The notes beneath the pieces are model-generated. The model searched no databases. It was not told the DNA's origin and was given only the letters and a program-made list of their open reading frames with translations. Below, in pieces: positions 59,165-64,000 of a stretch of 64,000 bases of DNA (position 1 is the stretch's first letter; each line of letters opens with the position of its first letter). This stretch comes from Pectobacterium actinidiae (lineage in GTDB: Bacteria; Pseudomonadota; Gammaproteobacteria; Enterobacterales; Enterobacteriaceae), in NCBI RefSeq assembly GCF_000803315.1, contig NZ_JRMH01000001.1:1-64000 (forward strand), given 5' to 3'. The translations under genes and the position numbers were made by a program.

Positions 59165-60535
59165 TTAACGTAGCAGCAGGTAAATCGTTTCTTCGCCACG
59201 AACGATATTCAAGGCTAGAACGGAAGGCTTCGCTTCCAGCAGTTTGCGCAGTTGCGTGATGTTTTCAATGCGCTCGCGGTTTACGCCGATGATGATATCG
59301 CCTTTTTGCAGACCGACCTGCGCAGCAGGTGTGTCCTTAGCGACGTTATCAATCTGTACGCCTTTGCTACCGTCTTTCAATTGACCATTGGTCAGAGAAG
59401 CACCCTGCAATGACGGTGAAAGCGTTTCAGCGCTCGTTGATGCCGATGAGCTGTTATCCAACACGACGGAAACTTCCTGCGGCTTGCCATCACGCAGCAG
59501 GCCGATTTTCACGGTCTTGCCCGGCGCGGTAGTGCCGACTTTGGCTCGCAGTTCTGCAAAGCTGCTGATCGGTTTACCATCGAGCGTCGTCAATACATCG
59601 CCTGCCTTAATACCGGCTTTGGATGCGGCAGACTTCGGTAAGACTTCGCTGACGAAGGCACCGCGCTGTGCGTCGACGTTGAAGGCTTTCGCCATCTCAG
59701 ACGTCATCTCACTGCCTTTGATACCGAGCAGCCCACGTTTCACTTCGCCAAATTCAACCAACTGCTGTGCCAGATTCTGGGCCATGTTGCTGGGGATAGC
59801 GAAACCGATGCCGATGTTTCCGCCGCCCGGCGCCAGGATCGCTGTGTTGATACCGATCAGCTCACCGTTGAGGTTCACCAGTGCACCGCCGGAGTTACCG
59901 CGGTTGATGGATGCATCGGTCTGGATGAAGTTTTCTAACCCTTCAAGATTCAGGCCGCTACGTCCCAGTGCGGAGATAATACCGGACGTTGCGGTCTGAC
60001 CAAGGCCGAATGGGTTACCCACGGCAACGGCGAAATCACCGACGCGCAGTTGATCGGAGTCGGCCATTTTGACAGAGACCAGGTTCTTGGCGTTATTCAG
60101 CTGTAGCAGGGCGATATCGGTCTGCTCATCGCGACCAATCAATTTCGCCTCATATTCACGTCCGTCATTAAGCTGAACGCGGATCTTGTCGGCGTTATTG
60201 ATCACGTGATTGTTGGTAAGCACGTAACCTTTTGCAGCGTCAATAATGACGCCAGAACCCAGCCCTTCAAACGGACGCGAATTTTGTTTGTCCGTCGGGA
60301 AGTTAGGGCCAAAGAAGAACTTGAACTCTTCCGGTACGCGCTGACGCTGTACCTGTGTACCTTCAACGTGCACGCTGACGACGGCTGGCAAGACTTTCTC
60401 CAGCATTGGGGCCAGACTTGGCGTCTGTTGGCCTTGAACCACGGCAGGCAGCGCAGCATTCGCTGCCGGAAGCGTGGACAGGGTCAAACCGATACTCATT
60501 GCCAGTGCACTAAATAATAATGATGTTTTTTTCAT
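59165..60535 (-). CDS. degQ: Periplasmic serine endoprotease DegQ
   Basis: This 456-residue HtrA-type protease/chaperone degrades and refolds damaged envelope proteins. The signal peptide ends LPAANA (residue 27). The triad is His110 (TNNHVINN), Asp140 (DEQTDIALL) and Ser215 (NRGNSGGAL); two PDZ domains follow. The LA-loop is short (FFGPNFPTDKQNSRPF), as in DegQ rather than DegP. The frame extends to 60622, but ATG 60535 gives the signal peptide and family length. Confidence 0.95.
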   Translation of the reverse strand: MKKTSLLFSALAMSIGLTLSTLPAANAALPAVVQGQQTPSLAPMLEKVLPAVVSVHVEGTQVQRQRVPEEFKFFFGPNFPTDKQNSRPFEGLGSGVIIDAAKGYVLTNNHVINNADKIRVQLNDGREYEAKLIGRDEQTDIALLQLNNAKNLVSVKMADSDQLRVGDFAVAVGNPFGLGQTATSGIISALGRSGLNLEGLENFIQTDASINRGNSGGALVNLNGELIGINTAILAPGGGNIGIGFAIPSNMAQNLAQQLVEFGEVKRGLLGIKGSEMTSEMAKAFNVDAQRGAFVSEVLPKSAASKAGIKAGDVLTTLDGKPISSFAELRAKVGTTAPGKTVKIGLLRDGKPQEVSVVLDNSSSASTSAETLSPSLQGASLTNGQLKDGSKGVQIDNVAKDTPAAQVGLQKGDIIIGVNRERIENITQLRKLLEAKPSVLALNIVRGEETIYLLLR

Positions 60536-60779
60536 TGTTATTAACTCTCTCACGGCCTGCGGATGAATAAAACGATGATATATAAACTTAAAGACACGGT
60601 GAAGAGTCAGACTGGCGATCAATGTGTAAAGTTCACTGCTGTTTCGTCAGCAGATTGTAACTATCGCTTTTTTAGTGCGTGATCGGGCGATGGCAGCCTG
60701 CGGTACGCGTCTTAAACGTACAAGCGCTTTAAGCGTAGAACAAGAGAAGGGAAAGCGTGAGGCGGAAAGCCCCACGTTA

Positions 60780-60977
60780 TACCCGTCATACTTCAAGCTG
60801 TAGGTGTGTTGGCTGCGTCCGTTACTCGGCTCATCCATGAGCCTCGCCCCGTTGGGGCCGCTGCAAGCAGCATTCAAATCTGCTCCAGGCAGATTTGTCA
60901 CCCGAATCACTTACTTGAGTCAGCGCATCGGGATTTTTTCGCTTGCCGCCGTCCTACAGCCCGAATTATCTAGGGTA
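60780..60977. repeat. Palindromic intergenic repeat, copy 3, carrying the four-hairpin element (copy B)
   Basis: The 198-base element has the same ends as copies 1 and 2. Inside, at 60828-60897, lie four hairpins that match 20542-20613 without gaps: 60828-60843, 60847-60857, 60860-60871 and 60875-60897 (9 bp, CAAATCTGC/GCAGATTTG). It fills the degQ-zapG gap (455 bases); the rest of that gap, 60536-60779, is the upstream region of degQ with nothing else recognised. Confidence 0.88.
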
Positions 60978-60990
60978 TAATTAGTTGATA

Positions 60991-61395
60991 TTACTTGCGA
61001 ATCGGGCGTTCGCCCCGTAACAGGCCTGAAGCGCCGTCTGAATAATCGCGCGGCGGCATGTTCACCGGAGCCTGATCGTTATCCGCTTCTGATTCGGTCA
61101 GACGATATTTAAACGGATTATCCTGACCGGGAACGTGAGGTAACAGATTATTGGAGCTTTTCGCCATGTGCTGATAAAGCTGACGATAATCATCCGCCAT
61201 GTTATCCAGCAGCTCTGCACTGCGGGCGAAGTGTCCCACCAATTCCTGACGATAATCTTCCAGTTCGGTTTTGCTTTTCTCCAGCTCATTCTGCAAGACC
61301 TGCTGTTGCCGCAGCTTACGGTTGCCAAAGCGCATGGCGACAGCACCAATAATAATACCGACAACTAAACCTATCAGCGCATACTCCCAAGTCAT
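60991..61395 (-). CDS. zapG: Cell division/envelope protein ZapG (YhcB)
   Basis: This 134-residue inner-membrane protein has one N-terminal segment (about 4-21) followed by a coiled coil (about 25-85) and a disordered tail. YhcB/ZapG links cell division with envelope synthesis in E. coli and is conditionally essential. The ATG has an AGGAG site. It is divergent from zapE, as in E. coli. Confidence 0.95.
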   Translation of the reverse strand: MTWEYALIGLVVGIIIGAVAMRFGNRKLRQQQVLQNELEKSKTELEDYRQELVGHFARSAELLDNMADDYRQLYQHMAKSSNNLLPHVPGQDNPFKYRLTESEADNDQAPVNMPPRDYSDGASGLLRGERPIRK

Positions 61396-61610
61396 AATAG
61401 CTCCTATTTTGACGTCGTTGTCCCGTAGGGTTTTTCACTTAATAATAGTCACTATAACCGTTAACCTTGCCTGAGTGGAATCCTGATACTCGATGACAGA
61501 AAGGAATGTTGACCTATCGCAGACATCAAGGTTGTTAACTGCGACGATTACGGCTTAAATCGACGACAACACACAGCAAAACACGACTAACTTTTTTCTC
61601 AGGGATTGCG

Positions 61611-62768
61611 ATGGCTATGGTTATTCCACAGACAACACAGCAGCAAACAACACCCTTAGCACTTTACCAGCAGGCGCTTTCCGCGGGTGAATATCAGCCA
61701 GACGAGGTGCAGCGGCAAACCGTTGTGCGTCTGGAAGCGATATATCAGGCGTTATGTGAACGTGCTGCTGATGGTGATGCGGGGGCATCTGACCGCGTGG
61801 GGAAATGGCGTAGCTGGCTGGGGCGACGTAATAAGCGGGAATCTGCGCCGGTTCAAGGGCTGTACATGTGGGGCGGCGTCGGGCGCGGTAAAACCTGGCT
61901 GATGGATATGTTTTTCCACAGCTTGCCGGCTGAGCGCAAGATGCGCCTGCACTTTCACCGTTTTATGCTGCGTGTGCATGAAGAGCTGAACCAGTTTCAG
62001 GGGCAGGAAAATCCGCTTGAGAAAGTGGCCGACGGTTTTAAAGCCGAAACGGATGTGCTGTGTTTCGATGAATTTTTCGTCTCTGATATTACCGATGCGA
62101 TGCTGCTGGCTGAACTGCTGCGTGCGCTGTTTGCTCGTGGCATTGCGCTGGTGGCGACGTCGAATATTCCGCCGGACGATCTTTACCGCAATGGATTACA
62201 ACGTGCGCGTTTTCTGCCTGCGATTGAGCTGATTAAGCAGTATTGCGACGTGCGTAATGTCGATGCGGGTATCGATTATCGTTTGCGTACGCTGACACAG
62301 GCACACCTTTATCTCTCGCCGCTGAATGAAGAGACGGATGCTGCGATGCAGCAGATGTTTACCCGTCTGACCGGGAAACCGTGGCAAACGCCGGGACCGA
62401 TGCTGGAGATCAATCATCGCCCGTTATCGACACTTGGCGTGAGTGAAGGTGTATTGGCGGTCGATTTCCACACGCTGTGTACAGAAGCGCGTAGCCAGAA
62501 TGATTACATCGCACTGTCGCGCCTTTACCACACGATGCTGTTGCACAATGTGACGGTGATGGAAAGCAAGGAAGAGAACACTGCCCGCCGTTTTCTGGCG
62601 CTGGTGGACGAGTGCTACGATCGCCGTATCAAATTGATTATTTCTGCGCAGGCATCGATGTTTGAGATCTACCAGGGAGAGCACCTGAAATTTGAATACC
62701 AGCGCTGTTTATCCCGTTTGCAGGAAATGCAGAGCGAAGAGTACTTACGACAGCCACATTTGGCGTAA
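61611..62768 (+). CDS. zapE: Cell division ATPase ZapE
   Basis: This 385-residue AFG1-like ATPase joins the Z-ring under stress and at high temperature and destabilises FtsZ polymers. It has Walker A GGVGRGKT (residues 88-95), Walker B DVLCFDEFFVSD and the sensor VATSNIPPDDLYRNGLQRARFLPAI. The ATG at 61611 has AGGGA at 5 bases. It is about ten residues longer than in E. coli, mostly in the N-terminal part. Confidence 0.96.
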   Translation: MAMVIPQTTQQQTTPLALYQQALSAGEYQPDEVQRQTVVRLEAIYQALCERAADGDAGASDRVGKWRSWLGRRNKRESAPVQGLYMWGGVGRGKTWLMDMFFHSLPAERKMRLHFHRFMLRVHEELNQFQGQENPLEKVADGFKAETDVLCFDEFFVSDITDAMLLAELLRALFARGIALVATSNIPPDDLYRNGLQRARFLPAIELIKQYCDVRNVDAGIDYRLRTLTQAHLYLSPLNEETDAAMQQMFTRLTGKPWQTPGPMLEINHRPLSTLGVSEGVLAVDFHTLCTEARSQNDYIALSRLYHTMLLHNVTVMESKEENTARRFLALVDECYDRRIKLIISAQASMFEIYQGEHLKFEYQRCLSRLQEMQSEEYLRQPHLA

Positions 62769-62832
62769 CGCAGGCTGCGGTTTTTTAGTCATTTGCGTGT
62801 GAAAAAAGGTCGATCTTTGAGAATGACTTCTC

Positions 62833-62838
62833 TATAAT
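62833..62838 (+). promoter_or_regulatory. -10 box of rplM-rpsI
   Basis: A perfect TATAAT lies 168 bases before the rplM start. No good -35 is seen at 17 bases. It would give a leader of about 160 bases, in keeping with the known feedback control of rplM in E. coli by L13. Confidence 0.6.
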
Positions 62839-62859
62839 CTTGCGACCCCACGTTACAAC

Positions 62860-62882
62860 AAAGTTTTTTTCCCAAAAACTTT
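62860..62882 (+). promoter_or_regulatory. Leader hairpin upstream of rplM
   Basis: AAAGTTTTT pairs with AAAAACTTT (9 bp, 5-base loop TTCCC) about 20 bases past the -10 box. It may belong to the L13 feedback site or simply stabilise the 5' end. The remaining leader to 63005 has no obvious second stem. Confidence 0.45.
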
Positions 62883-62987
62883 ATAGTGCCGGCAATGGCT
62901 ATTCGAAGGGGTAGGTTTGCTGGACTTGATGGTCGTGTGAGCCTCAACTGTTTTCGAGCGTTTGGGTGTTCACCAACGTGTAACTAA

Positions 62988-63434
<447 letters not shown>

Positions 63435-63446
63435 TCGGGATTATAG

Positions 63447-63842
<396 letters not shown>

Positions 63843-63874
63843 TTTCTGGCTGCTTTGCAGCGAAATCAATGCAG

Positions 63875-63904
63875 AAAAACCCGGTGCTGGTCACCGGGTT
63901 TTTT
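63875..63904 (+). terminator. Terminator of rplM-rpsI
   Basis: The stem AAAAACCCGGTG/CACCGGGTTTTT with a 5-base loop and further T residues begins 32 bases past the rpsI stop. The last 96 bases of the window hold no recognisable gene. Confidence 0.94.
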
Positions 63905-64000
63905 ATGCCTAAAAATAAATTTCCTCGAAATATACGCTGTACTTTCCGCATGTTAGCGATGAAATTACGCTTATATCCCCACAAAACGAACAAAATCTGA

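Noticed and set aside
60647..60910. 87-codon open frame on the minus strand between degQ and zapG
   Set aside because: Much of it runs through the palindromic repeat, and it has no good ribosome-binding site.

Overview
The window is a chromosomal segment of a soft-rot enterobacterium, most likely Pectobacterium. The basis is near-residue-level similarity of most proteins to their E. coli counterparts, E. coli-like order in long blocks (dusB-fis, prmA-panF-yhdT-accCB, csrD-mreBCD-maf-rng-yhdP-tldD-aaeXAB, npr-rapZ-ptsN-hpf-rpoN-lptBAC-kdsCD-yrbG, mlaFEDCB-ibaG-murA, degS-degQ-zapG-zapE-rplM-rpsI), and non-E. coli traits: an aapJQMP amino-acid transporter, a type II dehydroquinase (aroQ) ahead of accBC, and recurrent palindromic repeats. 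Genus is inference. Starts were set from ribosome-binding sites and family lengths.

Layout. 1-223: end of an rRNA operon (5S rRNA plus terminator). 457-4710: aapJQMP on the minus strand behind a convincing sigma-54 promoter. 4758-6442: a second substrate-binding protein and permease without an ATPase gene, with a coupled 69-codon ORF. 6782-9456: an SDR oxidoreductase, an ASCH-domain protein and an A+T-rich orphan membrane protein, followed by about 400 bases of apparently decayed DNA. 9856-15018: fis-dusB, a periplasmic alpha carbonic anhydrase, prmA, panF-yhdT. 15444-21669: a tandem molbindin, accC-accB-aroQ, msrP-msrQ and acuI. 21973-34337: csrD, mreBCD-maf-rng-yhdP and tldD.

34338-35534 is the main accessory pocket: a strongly folded 154-base element with a T-tract, then a two-gene toxin-antitoxin-like operon with its own palindromic operator. 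35601-41607 carries aaeR/aaeXAB efflux and a gabD-like dehydrogenase. 41686-52698 runs through darP/pmbA, rnk, the nitrogen PTS/sigma-54 cluster and the LPS export/Kdo cluster to yrbG. 52987-57838 is mla-ibaG-murA. The end holds degS, degQ, zapG, zapE and rplM-rpsI.

Together these genes cover envelope building and upkeep (LptABC, KdsCD, Mla, MurA, MreBCD, YhdP, DegS/DegQ, ZapE/ZapG), nitrogen-linked regulation (RpoN, PtsN, NPr, RapZ, Hpf, and a sigma-54 promoter on aap) and core translation or fatty-acid synthesis. The least explained signals are a four-hairpin repeat present in two copies 40 kb apart in which every stem substitution is compensated, the folded element after tldD, and the toxin-antitoxin-like pair whose zinc-finger protein lacks the usual C-terminal DNA-binding domain.
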